Assembly (NCBI GenBank): GCA_018702955.1
Contig: JABJEK010000101.1
Coordinates: 50,551 to 114,550, forward strand
Length of the DNA stretch: 64,000 bases
Direction: 5' to 3'
From: Rhodospirillaceae bacterium
GTDB lineage: Bacteria; Pseudomonadota; Alphaproteobacteria; UBA6615
In this document: piece by piece, positions 55,038 through 64,000 of the stretch
How the letters are laid out: every line of letters starts with the position of its first letter
How positions within the stretch are numbered: position 1 is the stretch's first letter
Translations under genes and position numbers: made by a program
Notes under the pieces: model-generated
What the model saw: only the letters and a program-made list of their open reading frames with translations
Database searches by the model: none
What the model was told of the DNA's origin: nothing

Positions 55038-56144
55038 ATGCGTAACTCCATCATCACAGCCCTCATTCTCGCGGTCATCGGCGTCGGCTGGATCGCGTCG
55101 GGCCAGTTCGGCACCGACGATCCCGCCGTGGCCACGAACGGTGACACCGCCTCGGCGACAAGCGCACAAGGCAGCAAAGCCCCGATGCGGGTCCGTGTCG
55201 CGGACCTCGAAGCCGTCATGCGTGTCGAGCGCGTCGACGTTACGGGCCGCACCGAGGCGTCCCGCACCGTACAGGTCCGGGCAGAGACACACGGACAGGT
55301 CCGCGAATTACTGGGCCAACGCGGCGACAATGTCGAAAAAGGCTCCCCGATCGCGCGCCTGCGCCTCGACGACCGTCCCGCGAAGCTCGCCGAAGCGAAA
55401 GCATCACTTCGTCAGCGCGAGATCGAGTTCAAGGCGGCACAATCGCTGAAGGAAAAGGGCTTCCGCTCCGAAACCGAGGAAGCCGCCGCGCAGGCACGGC
55501 TCGACAGCGCACACGCCGTTGTTGAACAGATGGAAATCGATATCGCGCGCACCACGTTTCGCGCCCCCTTCGACGGCATGATCAATTCCGGGCACATCGA
55601 ACTGGGCGACTATGTTCGCGTCGGGGACATCGCGGCAACGGTGGTGGACCTCGATCCGATGCTCGTCGTCGGCAATGTCAGCGAACGCCAGGTGAACAGC
55701 CTGCATGAAGGCATGCCCGGTATCATCCGGCTGATCGACGGGACCGAACGCGACGGGATCATCCGCTTCGTTGCCCCGGTCGCCGAGGCGAGCACCCGGA
55801 CCTATCGCATTGAGCTTGAAATCCCCAACGCCGATGTTTCCATTCGCGATGGCCTGACAGCCGAAATCGAAATCCCGGTCAGCGAAGCCGATGCGCATTT
55901 TGTGACACCATCGACGCTGACCCTCAACGATGACGGCATCGTGGGCGTAAAAGTGGTCACACGCGACAACATGGTGTCGTTCCAACCCGTCGAGATCATC
56001 GCCGATGAGCCCGACGGTGTCTGGCTCGGTGGACTGCCCAGAACCATCCGCTTGATCACGGTTGGCCAGGAATTCGTGCTCGACGGCGAACGGGTCGAAC
56101 CCGTCGCCGGCAATGCGCGCATCGTGGAGGCCGACAAAACATGA
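55038..56144 (+). CDS. RND efflux periplasmic adaptor (membrane fusion protein)
   Basis: 368 residues of the HlyD/AcrA family, linking an RND pump to an outer-membrane channel. An N-terminal membrane anchor at about 5-22 without a lipobox cysteine is followed by a barrel-sandwich half (GQVRELLGQRGDNVEKGSPIARL), a short coiled-coil hairpin (about 115-160) and TFRAPFDGMINSGHIELGDYVRVGD. The stop overlaps the RND permease start (ATGA). No TolC-type outer-membrane gene follows. Confidence 0.92.
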   Translation: MRNSIITALILAVIGVGWIASGQFGTDDPAVATNGDTASATSAQGSKAPMRVRVADLEAVMRVERVDVTGRTEASRTVQVRAETHGQVRELLGQRGDNVEKGSPIARLRLDDRPAKLAEAKASLRQREIEFKAAQSLKEKGFRSETEEAAAQARLDSAHAVVEQMEIDIARTTFRAPFDGMINSGHIELGDYVRVGDIAATVVDLDPMLVVGNVSERQVNSLHEGMPGIIRLIDGTERDGIIRFVAPVAEASTRTYRIELEIPNADVSIRDGLTAEIEIPVSEADAHFVTPSTLTLNDDGIVGVKVVTRDNMVSFQPVEIIADEPDGVWLGGLPRTIRLITVGQEFVLDGERVEPVAGNARIVEADKT

Positions 56145-59100
56145 GCCTGATCGACGCCGGGCTCAACCGGTCACGCACGGTCCTCGCCACCCTGGTTCTC
56201 CTGCTTGTCGCGGGCGCGTTTTCGTTTATCGCGATCCCCAAGGAGGCCGAGCCCGACGTCAATATCCCGATCATCTATGTCTCGATGCATCATGAAGGGA
56301 TTTCGCCGGAGGATTCCGAGCGCCTGCTCGTCCGCCCGATGGAGGCGGAGATGCGCTCCATCGAAGGCGTCAAGGAACTGCGTGCGACGTCCTTTCTGGG
56401 CGGCGGCAACGTGGTGCTCGAGTTCGAGGCCGGCTTCAACGCCGACACCGCGATCGACGATGTACGCGAGAAGGTCGACCTTGTTCGCCCCGACCTGCCC
56501 GACGATACCGACGAACCCACCGTTAACGAAGTCAATATCAGCCTGTTTCCCGTTCTCGTCGTGACCCTTTCGGGCGATGTGCCCGAGCGCACATTAATGC
56601 GCCTGGCACGTGATCTTCAGGATTCGGTCGAGGCCATCCCCGAAGTGCTCGAGGCGAAGATCGGTGGCGACCGCGACGAGCTGGTCGAAATCGTGGTCGA
56701 GCCCCAGCTGCTCGAAAGCTACGGCGTCGACCCCGCCGCCCTGCTGTCGCTCCTGTCGCGATCAAACCAGCTCGTCGCCGCCGGCGCGATTGATACGGGC
56801 CAGGGCCGGTTCGCCATCAAGGTTCCCGGGTTAATCGAGAATGTGGACGACATCCTCAATCTGCCGGTCAAGGTGAACGACAACGCCAAGGTAACGTTCC
56901 GCGACCTGACCTCCGTCCGCCGGACATTCCGCGACCGCGACACGGTCGCCCGCGTGAACGGACAGCCCGCCGTCTCGCTGGAAATCTCCAAGCGGACGGG
57001 TTCGAACATCATCGAAACCATCGAACAGGTCCGCGACATCGTGCTGACCGAAAGCACGGAGTGGCCGGACGCAGTCACGATCAATTTTTCGCAAGACAAG
57101 TCGGTGCAGGTACGCACCATGTTGAGTGACCTCCAGAACAACGTACTGAGTGCGGTTTTGCTGGTCATGATCGCGGTTGTCGGCGCGCTCGGCCTACGCT
57201 CGGGCATTCTCGTGGCGGTCGCCATTCCCGGCTCGTTCCTGACGGCGATCCTCGTCATCAACGCACTTGGTCTGACCGTGAACATCGTCGTCCTGTTCTC
57301 CCTCATCCTGGCCGTCGGGATGCTGGTGGATGGCGCGATCGTCGTGACCGAGTATGCCGATCGGAAAATGCGTGAAGGCGCACCACCCGAACAGGCCTAC
57401 CGCTTGGCCGCCAAGCGCATGGCGTGGCCGATCATCGCCTCGACCGCGACGACACTGGCAGCCTTCGCACCGCTGCTGTTCTGGCCGGGCATCGTCGGCG
57501 AATTCATGAAGTTCCTGCCCATCACCCTCGTCGCTACGCTGACGGCGTCGTTGGCGATGGCGTTATTGTTTGTCCCCGTGCTCGGCGCCAATTTCGCAAT
57601 CGTGTCACGATATTTCATCCTGATCAGCGCGACCGCACTGGGCGCAATCATCGGCGTGTCCATCGGCAGCGGGATCCTGTCCACGGTCTTTGGCGACCTC
57701 AAGGCCGCCCCGGCTATTGCTCCACTGCTCGCCACAATTGTTCCGGGCGGCGGCGGCGCTTTCGGTGGTTGGTGGATCGGCCGTCGCCTCGCCGCGATCG
57801 TCGACCGCGGCCTGTCGCGACCCATGGCACCCGCAGGCGCCAGTAAGGCCACCGGCAAGGGCGAAGATGACGGCGTTGATCTCGCATCGCTGACAGGCGT
57901 CACCGCCACCTACGTCCGCATCCTGCGCGGCGCACTCAAACGCCCGGCCATCATCCTGTCGCTGGCCTTCGCGACACTGATCGGCTCGTGGGTACTGTAT
58001 GGCGCATTGGGCAAGGGGGTCGAGTTCTTCCCCAACGTCGAGCCCGAACAGGCCGCCGTCCAGATTCACGCCCGTGGCAACCTGTCGGTTTCGGAGAAGG
58101 CCGCGCTTGTCGGTGAAGTCGAGGCGCGCATCCTCGAACTCCAGGACGAGCGTGGCGAATTTGATTCGGTCTACTCGCTGTCCGGTAATCCCGACCAACA
58201 GCAGGAAGACGTCGCCGAAGACGTCATCGGCACCATCAGCGTCGAGTTCGCAGACTGGGATCAGCGCCGCCCCGCAGACGTCATCCTCGCGGACATCATT
58301 GCCCGGTCGAGTGATCTGGCCGGCATTCTTGTCGAAACACGCAAGCAGGAATCCGGCCCGCCGGTCGGCAAACCGGTCCAGGTGCAACTGAGCTCACGCA
58401 ACCCCGACCTGCTCGAAAGCGAAGTGGCAAAGGTGCGTGCGTTCGTCGACACGCTGACGGGTCTGAAGGACGTGGAGGACAGCCGCCCCCTGCCCGGCAT
58501 CGAATGGGAGATCAATGTGGATCGCGCCGAGGCCGCCAAATTCGGGGCCGACGTCACCATGGTCGGCAACGCGGTCAAGTTCGTCACCAACGGCATGAAA
58601 ATTACCGACTACCGGCCCGACGACAGTGACGAAGAAATCGATATCGTGGCGCGCTACCCCTACAACGACCGAACGATCAACCAGCTCGATAAGATACGCC
58701 TGCAGACGACCGAGGGCATGGTGCCCATCAGCAATTTTGTCGAACGGGTCGCCAAACCGCTCACGAGCCAGCTCAGCCGGGTGGACGCGATTCGCGTGAT
58801 GACGGTTCGAGCCGACGTTCTGCCCGGCGTGCTCGCCGACGACATGGTCAAACAGATTCGTGCATGGCTGCCCACGGCGGGCATCGACCCGCGCGTCGAG
58901 GTGGAGTTCCGCGGCGAGGACGAGGAACAGAAGGCCGCGCAGGCGTTTCTGCAAAAAGCATTCGGGGTCGCGCTGTTCCTGATGGCGATCATTCTGGTCA
59001 CCCAGTTTAACAGCTTCTACTCCGCGTTCCTGATCCTCTCCGCCGTCATCATGTCCACGGTCGGCGTCATGCTCGGCCTGCTGATCGTCGGCCAGCCCTT

Positions 59101-59518
59101 CGGTATCGTCATGAGCGGAATCGGGGTGATCGCACTCGCCGGCATTGTGGTGAACAACAACATTGTCCTGATCGATACGTTCGACCGATTGCGAAAACAG
59201 GCCTCGAATCCACTCGACGCGATCCTGATGACCGGCGCCCAGCGTTTGCGACCGGTCCTTCTGACAACGGTCACCACGGTGCTTGGACTGTTGCCCATGG
59301 TGCTTCAGGTCAACATCGACTTCGTCACGCGCGAAATCAGTCAGGGCGCACCGTCGACGCAGTGGTGGGTCCAGCTCTCGACCGCGATTGTCGCCGGCCT
59401 GAGCTTTGCCACGATTTTGACCCTGGTAATCACGCCCAGCGCGTTGATGCTGCGAGAGAATTTCGTCGCCCGACGCCAGGCGCGCCGGGATGCCCTGTCC
59501 GGTTCGCAGGCCGCCTAG
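56141..59518 (+). CDS. RND efflux permease with an extra hydrophobic insertion
   Basis: 1125 residues, inner-membrane proton-driven exporter. Usual layout: TM1 (about 14-32), first porter loop, TM2-6 (about 335-480), second half from about 600, TM8-12 to about 1105. TM4 has GMLVDGAIVVTE: the first proton-relay Asp (397) is kept and the AcrB second Asp is Gly. Between TM6 and TM7 an insert of about 75-100 residues (486-585) holds two hydrophobic stretches (490-516, 525-546), accounting for most of the length over the usual 1030-1050. Drug specificity is unknown. Confidence 0.9.
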   Translation: MSLIDAGLNRSRTVLATLVLLLVAGAFSFIAIPKEAEPDVNIPIIYVSMHHEGISPEDSERLLVRPMEAEMRSIEGVKELRATSFLGGGNVVLEFEAGFNADTAIDDVREKVDLVRPDLPDDTDEPTVNEVNISLFPVLVVTLSGDVPERTLMRLARDLQDSVEAIPEVLEAKIGGDRDELVEIVVEPQLLESYGVDPAALLSLLSRSNQLVAAGAIDTGQGRFAIKVPGLIENVDDILNLPVKVNDNAKVTFRDLTSVRRTFRDRDTVARVNGQPAVSLEISKRTGSNIIETIEQVRDIVLTESTEWPDAVTINFSQDKSVQVRTMLSDLQNNVLSAVLLVMIAVVGALGLRSGILVAVAIPGSFLTAILVINALGLTVNIVVLFSLILAVGMLVDGAIVVTEYADRKMREGAPPEQAYRLAAKRMAWPIIASTATTLAAFAPLLFWPGIVGEFMKFLPITLVATLTASLAMALLFVPVLGANFAIVSRYFILISATALGAIIGVSIGSGILSTVFGDLKAAPAIAPLLATIVPGGGGAFGGWWIGRRLAAIVDRGLSRPMAPAGASKATGKGEDDGVDLASLTGVTATYVRILRGALKRPAIILSLAFATLIGSWVLYGALGKGVEFFPNVEPEQAAVQIHARGNLSVSEKAALVGEVEARILELQDERGEFDSVYSLSGNPDQQQEDVAEDVIGTISVEFADWDQRRPADVILADIIARSSDLAGILVETRKQESGPPVGKPVQVQLSSRNPDLLESEVAKVRAFVDTLTGLKDVEDSRPLPGIEWEINVDRAEAAKFGADVTMVGNAVKFVTNGMKITDYRPDDSDEEIDIVARYPYNDRTINQLDKIRLQTTEGMVPISNFVERVAKPLTSQLSRVDAIRVMTVRADVLPGVLADDMVKQIRAWLPTAGIDPRVEVEFRGEDEEQKAAQAFLQKAFGVALFLMAIILVTQFNSFYSAFLILSAVIMSTVGVMLGLLIVGQPFGIVMSGIGVIALAGIVVNNNIVLIDTFDRLRKQASNPLDAILMTGAQRLRPVLLTTVTTVLGLLPMVLQVNIDFVTREISQGAPSTQWWVQLSTAIVAGLSFATILTLVITPSALMLRENFVARRQARRDALSGSQAA

Positions 59519-60453
59519 TTCGCTGCCGGCAGTGTGAAAATCTGACCGGGATAGATCAGGTCCGGATCGCGGATCTGATCCTTGTTCGCCTCGTAGATGA
59601 CCGTGAACTGAAATCCGGAGCCATAACGCTTTCGCGCAATGCCCCACAGATGGTCTCCCGGCTGAATGATAGCGACCCGGCCCGGCGGCAAGTCCGCGGG
59701 CGGCTCGGCGCGCGTGAAGGGTAGCTCCGAACGCGCCAGCACCGTGCCGTCGGGATGCACCTGGTCGACCCGAAGGGTGTAGTTACCAGCCGGAATTTCC
59801 CGCTCCAGCGTCAGTGACCATGCGCCGTCGCCGTCGGCCTGAGTGGTGCCGACCAGCTCATTGTCCAGATAGACGCGCACGGTGCTGTTCGGCGCTGCCA
59901 TACCTGAGAGGTTGGAGCGGCCGGCCTCGTCATAATCGATCTTGCCGACAACGGCAGCGGGTCCGGGCCGCTGCAAGACCTGTACTTCACCCTCGCGGGG
60001 CACCGCGACCGCCAGCGCGCTCCCGCTACGCTCGGGCACGACCAGGGCGACCACACGATCGGCATTCAGAGGCTCGGCGCCCTCACATTCGGCAACCAGT
60101 GTCAATTCGCGCGCACCGGGGGTCAACGCATCGTCGGGAACCAGCACCCATTCGCCGGCCCTGTCCACCGACGTGCGACCAACTTCGGTCTCGCCATCGC
60201 GAATGATAATGGTGCAACCCGGCGTCGCGCGACCGGCGATGACCACGTTTCCGTCCTCGTCCACCCGCACCACATCGAAGTCCGGGCGCACGGGATCCAC
60301 GGTCGCAGCCGCGCTGGCAGCCGGTTCATCGGTCGTCGTCGCCGGTTCAGCCACAGGGGCACCCGGCTCCGGTATCCGGAAAAAGAGCCACGCGCCGACA
60401 ATGATCGCCAGCGCAAGTATGCCAATCCCACCATATAGAAGTGAACGGTTCAA
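59515..60453 (-). CDS. LysM-domain membrane-anchored protein
   Basis: 312 residues. N-terminal anchor at about 7-25, a Pro/Ala-rich linker, then one or two Ig-like repeats (VVIAGRATPGCTIIIRDG... and SNLSGMAAPNSTVRVYLDN). A C-terminal LysM domain (IIQPGDHLWGIARKRYGSG, then NKDQIRDPDLIYPGQIFTLP) should bind peptidoglycan. The periplasmic role is likely structural or linked to wall enzymes. Converges with the RND gene and overlaps it by 4 bases. Confidence 0.85.
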   Translation of the reverse strand: MNRSLLYGGIGILALAIIVGAWLFFRIPEPGAPVAEPATTTDEPAASAAATVDPVRPDFDVVRVDEDGNVVIAGRATPGCTIIIRDGETEVGRTSVDRAGEWVLVPDDALTPGARELTLVAECEGAEPLNADRVVALVVPERSGSALAVAVPREGEVQVLQRPGPAAVVGKIDYDEAGRSNLSGMAAPNSTVRVYLDNELVGTTQADGDGAWSLTLEREIPAGNYTLRVDQVHPDGTVLARSELPFTRAEPPADLPPGRVAIIQPGDHLWGIARKRYGSGFQFTVIYEANKDQIRDPDLIYPGQIFTLPAAN

Positions 60454-60542
60454 AGGCCCTGTCCCGCAAGATTTCTGTTATACGAACAACGTATTACGGC
60501 ACCGGATTCAACGCAATCGACACCGGACAGGATCGTTCAGCA

Positions 60543-61136
60543 GTGACCAACAGCTCGCCACTCAAATCCATATGCGTTTATTGCGGATCGTCGGATAACG
60601 GCCCCGCCGCGCACCGCGACCTCGCTCGCGATCTCGGCCGACAAATGGTCGCCAACGGCATCCAACTGGTTTATGGCGGCGGCCGTATCGGTGTCATGGG
60701 CGCCGTTGCGAATGCCGTGCTCGATGACGGCGGCACCGTAACGGGGGTCATCCCCGATTTCCTGATGCAGCGTGAGCATGGTCATCACGACATCACGAAT
60801 TTGGAAGTCGTCACCAGCATGCACGAACGCAAGGCGCGCATGGCCGAACTGTCCGATGCGTTCATCGTTCTGCCCGGCGGGCTCGGCACGCTGGAGGAAT
60901 TGTTCGAGATTATGACCTGGCGTCAGCTGGGACTTCACGACAAGCCGATCGTGGTCATCAATCCGGATGGCCACTGGGACCGCCTGCACGGGTTGATCGA
61001 TGATCTGGTGGCAGCGGGCTACGCGCGCCCCGAAAACGCCGGGCTGGTGCACTTCGTCGCCGACCCGGCCGCCGCCCTGTCCACGCTCCAGTCACAAATT
61101 ACAGGCAAGACCCATATAGAAACGGGGCGCCTTTAA
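60543..61136 (+). CDS. LOG family nucleotide 5'-monophosphate phosphoribohydrolase
   Basis: 197 residues from a GTG at 60543, preceded by AGGA; a Met at 60441 would add 34 residues. LOG-type hydrolases release the base from cytokinin riboside 5'-monophosphates or AMP. Key motifs: ICVYCGSS, LVYGGGRIGVMG and PGGLGTLEELFEIMTWRQLG with the catalytic Arg/Glu pair. In bacteria these enzymes may act in nucleotide turnover or cytokinin-like production; the sequence does not decide. Confidence 0.9.
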   Translation: MTNSSPLKSICVYCGSSDNGPAAHRDLARDLGRQMVANGIQLVYGGGRIGVMGAVANAVLDDGGTVTGVIPDFLMQREHGHHDITNLEVVTSMHERKARMAELSDAFIVLPGGLGTLEELFEIMTWRQLGLHDKPIVVINPDGHWDRLHGLIDDLVAAGYARPENAGLVHFVADPAAALSTLQSQITGKTHIETGRL

Positions 61137-61211
61137 CGGCACCCCGATCCTTTCAATTTGGCAGGCCCGCCTCTTGGCGGCGAGCCTCAGATGCGCGCCC
61201 TTAGGCGCCCC

Positions 61212-62582
61212 CTAGGCGCCCCAGGGCGTGATGGCTTCCTTGAGTTTCGCGTAGCCATCGAGGAAGCCCGGTCGGTCACCGGCATAGACTTCATCGAACT
61301 TCGCCAGCACGTCGTCGAGCCAGGCCTTCAACTTGTCGTTGCCGGGGTTGGCATCGATATAGGCGTCGCGGATCAGCACGAAATGAATGCGCGGATCATA
61401 AGGCTGCTTGGTGCCGCCGACCCATTCATCGCCATCCAGGAGACGCAACAGCATCGCATCGGCCGAGCCCAGCGTCTGCTCGTGGATCGGCGGGCCGGAC
61501 ATGCGGTGCATCACGGAGGTCATGTCGCGACCGTTGCCGGTCGTGTAACCCATGTCGCTCCAAAGTGCGCCTGAATCCACATCCTGACCAAGCTTCTCCG
61601 CAACCAGCTTGCTGTAGGCACGCAGGGGATCGGAGACATCGGCCAGCAAATCGGTCAGGCGATCGCCGTCGAGATCCGTGGCCAACACGATGCAATCGCG
61701 CTGCTCGATCAGGTCCCAGAGCAGCAGGCCGTAATTCGTGTCGGCAATATGCTGCTCGATCCGGCCACCCCAGTTCTCCATGCCGTCCTTGAAGTCGTCG
61801 GGAAGCAAGGCAACGATACGGTCGATATTCTCCTTATGCTCCTCGTAAGGATCAACGGCGTATTTCCGCCCGACCTCGAATTTCGTGCCCTTGAGCATCC
61901 AGGCATGCAGCCCGGCATTGATGCCGTCCTCCATCGCCTGGGTCGGCTTCATGGCGACGCGGCCGAGCTTGCCGCTCTCATGGACCATCTGCAGGAACAG
62001 CCGGTTGGCATAGGCCATCTGGACACCCGGCGAGTTCATCTCGGAATGCACGAGGCCCGTTTCCGGGTCGACGTTAAACAGCGGCCGGTTCTGGGAGTAT
62101 GGCAGGCAGGGCATGCAGCGCACGACGGTGATCGGGCCGTAGGGGCGCACATTGCAATACACGCCGGCCTGGGTACGCAGCGGGGCATTGCCGGACTTGC
62201 CCATGACGACGACTTTGCTGCCGTCGCCGTCATTCACATAGGCATCTCCGGCCGTCGACCACTTGATCGAGGTAGCCGGCAGATTGCCGAACCAGCCCAG
62301 GCATTCGAGCTTGGTGTCATGGCGATACTGCGACCACATCGGGACGGCGTAGAATGGCAGGCCAAGAATATCGATGGCGGCGATCGTGCCGAGCAGCGCG
62401 TATGCGTCGGTCATGGAGTGGCCCACGGGGTTCACGCCGGTGTCGAAACTGCCGCCCTGCCAGACCACCGCGTCGGGAAAGCCTTCGGGGCGCACATCGG
62501 TCGGCTCATAAAGCCCCTGCATGGTTCCGAACAGGTCGCCGCCGTCGGCTTCGGTTCGCGCAATGGACATGAGATCGATCAT
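61212..62582 (-). CDS. Unrecognised 456-residue protein
   Basis: I do not recognise this family. 456 residues, start supported by GAGG five bases before the ATG. No signal peptide, TM helix or known domain motif is seen; the sequence looks soluble, acidic and well ordered. Cysteines at 94, 143, 156 and 159, the last two as RCMPCLPY, might bind metal or form a disulfide. Tryptophan- and proline-rich blocks (PMWSQYRHDTKLECLGWFGN) alternate with acidic helices. Downstream of the sigma/anti-sigma pair on the same strand but separated by 209 bases. Codon use matches neighbours, so it is a real gene. Confidence 0.75.
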   Translation of the reverse strand: MIDLMSIARTEADGGDLFGTMQGLYEPTDVRPEGFPDAVVWQGGSFDTGVNPVGHSMTDAYALLGTIAAIDILGLPFYAVPMWSQYRHDTKLECLGWFGNLPATSIKWSTAGDAYVNDGDGSKVVVMGKSGNAPLRTQAGVYCNVRPYGPITVVRCMPCLPYSQNRPLFNVDPETGLVHSEMNSPGVQMAYANRLFLQMVHESGKLGRVAMKPTQAMEDGINAGLHAWMLKGTKFEVGRKYAVDPYEEHKENIDRIVALLPDDFKDGMENWGGRIEQHIADTNYGLLLWDLIEQRDCIVLATDLDGDRLTDLLADVSDPLRAYSKLVAEKLGQDVDSGALWSDMGYTTGNGRDMTSVMHRMSGPPIHEQTLGSADAMLLRLLDGDEWVGGTKQPYDPRIHFVLIRDAYIDANPGNDKLKAWLDDVLAKFDEVYAGDRPGFLDGYAKLKEAITPWGA

Positions 62583-62791
62583 TTTCGCCTCTTTATTTCG
62601 ATGATTATCAGTGTGGGTCAGCCGATTCAGCCGGTTCCGATGAATTCAGATACGACATGGCCGTTCGCGGGCCTCTGTATGCTGCGAACGGACGGCTCTG
62701 TAAAGAGGCTGACCGGGTCAAGCCATGACGATCTGTTGAAAAAGTGGCGATGTCGCAAAAAAGGGCCGGAAAGGCCGGTTTTGGCGAAGCT
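62583..62791. other. Intergenic region between the anti-sigma gene and the 456-residue protein gene
   Basis: 209 bases. Read on the minus strand, just after the anti-sigma stop, CCGGCCTTTCCGGCC followed by CTTTTTT could form a short terminator hairpin of four GC pairs. The rest presumably holds the promoter of the 456-residue protein gene. Nothing else is recognisable. Confidence 0.4.
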
Positions 62792-63595
62792 CTACTGACT
62801 GAGTTGCCGGTGGACGGCCTTTGCTGCGCTCAGTAAGGCTTCCCGGCCCGTATCGTTATCGACCCGGGTGACCAGGGCATAGGAGCGATCCGAATCGTTC
62901 CAGTAGAACATCGACAGATCGTCAGCCAGCGCATAGGTGATATCCACCCCGTTGGCCTGCTCGCTGCGAACATACAGCGACACTTTGTGACCGTTTTCAT
63001 CGGTGAAAACGAACTGCGCGGCCGGTCCATCCGTGTCCGGCAACACGCGACCGCCGACCATGTTGTAGCCAAAGGAATCCAGGCTAGGCACACGCACCTG
63101 CTTGCCCATGCGATCGGCGATGTAATCCGCCATGGCCGCAGGCCCGCCCACAGCCGGGGTACGCAGCTCATCCTGGTGGCTGACCACATGCGCCATCGAG
63201 GCACGCTGCATCAGCACCTGGGTATCAATGGGCGGGGTCGTCGACGCGGCCGCGAATTGCGCGCCGGTCTCGGATGCGCCGTCACCGCGCACGATCCAGC
63301 CGCCTGCGGCGCCAACCACGAACAACGCAATCGCGGCAGCCATCGCAGCCCACGCCGGCACACCGGCGCGTCGAACATCGAGCAATGCCGCCGTATTGGC
63401 CGGCAAATCCTCGTTCAGAATATCGTCATACAGGGCGTGCAGCCCCGCGCTTTGTGCCCGATACCGTGCCACGCGCTGTGCGGATTCCGGATTGTCGGCC
63501 AACCATGCTTCGATTTCGGCCTGACGTGCAGGATCAAGCTCGTCATCGACGAGGGCGTTGAGTTCGCTGTCGGATACGCGATCGTCGCCCATCAC
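62792..63595 (-). CDS. Membrane anti-sigma factor
   Basis: 267 residues, partner of the ECF sigma factor upstream. N-terminal anti-sigma domain (SELNALVDDELDPARQAEIEAWLADNPESAQRVARYRAQ), one TM helix at about 79-100 and a periplasmic sensor domain ending QLSQ. No zinc-binding HxxxCxxC motif is visible, so it is not of the ZAS type. Start overlaps the sigma stop (ATGA). It should hold the sigma factor at the membrane until an envelope signal triggers release. Confidence 0.87.
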   Translation of the reverse strand: MMGDDRVSDSELNALVDDELDPARQAEIEAWLADNPESAQRVARYRAQSAGLHALYDDILNEDLPANTAALLDVRRAGVPAWAAMAAAIALFVVGAAGGWIVRGDGASETGAQFAAASTTPPIDTQVLMQRASMAHVVSHQDELRTPAVGGPAAMADYIADRMGKQVRVPSLDSFGYNMVGGRVLPDTDGPAAQFVFTDENGHKVSLYVRSEQANGVDITYALADDLSMFYWNDSDRSYALVTRVDNDTGREALLSAAKAVHRQLSQ

Positions 63596-64000
63596 TTGAC
63601 CCTCCGGATCGTCGAGACCTGCGCGCCTTCGTCGATACGCCGGCGTAAATCCTCACGTGCGCGCGACAGGCGCGACATGACGGTCCCGACGGGCACCTCG
63701 AGGACCCCGGCGGCTTCGGCATAGGTCATGCCTTCAAGACCGACGAGTAAAATCACCTGGCGATGCACGACCGAGAGGCCCGACATGGCACTGGACAGTT
63801 CCGACCATTCAACCGCCGCTTCCTGGCCTGCCGGTTCGGCGCGCGGTGGCGCCGCGTCCAGCGGGACGGAATCGAGAGCACGGCTGCGCCGGCGCATCTC
63901 GTTGGCATGAAGGTTGTGCATGATCGTGAACAGCCAGGTCCGCATGTTGGTCCCCTCGCGCCAAAGGTGGAGCTTGTCCAACGCCCGAACGACAACGTCA
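63592..64000 (-). CDS. ECF-type RNA polymerase sigma factor, 5' end outside the window
   Basis: Sigma-70 family factor, partial. The frame stays open to the right edge, so the N terminus (region 2.1-2.2) is missing. Visible: VVVRALDKLHLWREGTNMRTWLFTIMHNLHANEMRR (region 2.3-2.4), a linker rich in Ala and Pro, and region 4 with VHRQVILLVGLEGMTYAEAAGVLEVPVGTVMSRLSRAREDLR. Co-transcribed with its anti-sigma. Regulon unknown. Confidence 0.9.
   Translation of the reverse strand, partial: DVVVRALDKLHLWREGTNMRTWLFTIMHNLHANEMRRRSRALDSVPLDAAPPRAEPAGQEAAVEWSELSSAMSGLSVVHRQVILLVGLEGMTYAEAAGVLEVPVGTVMSRLSRAREDLRRRIDEGAQVSTIRRVK

Overview
The window is a chromosomal segment of a Gram-negative alphaproteobacterium, most likely a Rhodospirillales-type organism. 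The evidence is the LPS export and outer-membrane assembly genes (lptG, lptD, surA, bamB), alphaproteobacterial gene orders such as rsmA//gmk-yicC...mltG-fabF-acpP-fabG-fabD//rpsF-rpsR-DUF2232-rplI and alr-mlaE-mlaF-radA-cvpA-purF, the small DUF2794 family, and high GC throughout except in one island. These taxonomic conclusions rest on synteny and protein character, not on a database search.

Layout. 1-5.3 kb: lptG (5' end outside the window), lptD, surA and rsmA, overlapping or abutting; pdxA, often found between surA and rsmA, is absent here. 5.5-7.1 kb: gmk and yicC on the minus strand. 7.2-8.8 kb: two short-chain dehydrogenases. 8.8-13.4 kb: a minus-strand block for cell-wall and fatty-acid synthesis (mltG, fabF, acpP, fabG, fabD). 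13.7-18 kb: ribosomal proteins S6, S18 and L9 with a DUF2232 membrane protein, then a cyclopropane fatty acid synthase and a DUF188 protein. 19-27.8 kb: dnaB, alr, mlaE, mlaF, radA, cvpA, purF and a short-chain dehydrogenase. 27.8-31.2 kb: yfgM-like gene, bamB and der on the minus strand.

31.2-33.9 kb is an accessory island with visibly lower GC. It carries a P63C-domain protein preceded by an ordered array of four half-sites, and a small antitoxin-like gene overlapping a Fic-family gene. CTGACAG motifs recur at its left border, its middle and its right border. 34-41.5 kb: a lipoprotein, DUF2794, a FlaG-like protein, and a peptidoglycan-sugar salvage cluster (NamZ-type exo-muramidase, nagA, BadF-type amino-sugar kinase, murQ), then a FemAB-like acyltransferase and dusA. 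41.5-43.3 kb: a haem-type membrane protein, a Tat-exported small protein with an intradiol-dioxygenase-like fold, and a short exported repeat protein. 43.3-52.7 kb: an adenine deaminase-type gene, then a seven-gene minus-strand run including guaA, an rsmB-like gene, guaB, rlmE and ppx.

52.7-64 kb: a small Ada-like zinc-binding protein, tRNA-Gln(CTG), a dienelactone hydrolase-like protein, a padR-MFP-RND efflux operon with palindromes upstream, a LysM protein, a LOG-family hydrolase, a 456-residue protein I do not recognise, and an anti-sigma/ECF sigma pair running off the right edge.

Several genes act together. lptG/lptD/surA/bamB serve outer-membrane biogenesis. purF/guaB/guaA and the adenine deaminase serve purine synthesis and salvage. 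NamZ/kinase/MurQ/NagA would convert terminal MurNAc and GlcNAc to GlcN-6-P. The candidates for less-described biology are the P63C/Fic island, the NamZ-MurQ cluster without a secretion signal, the RND pump with an extra hydrophobic insertion, and the unrecognised 456-residue protein beside the sigma/anti-sigma pair.
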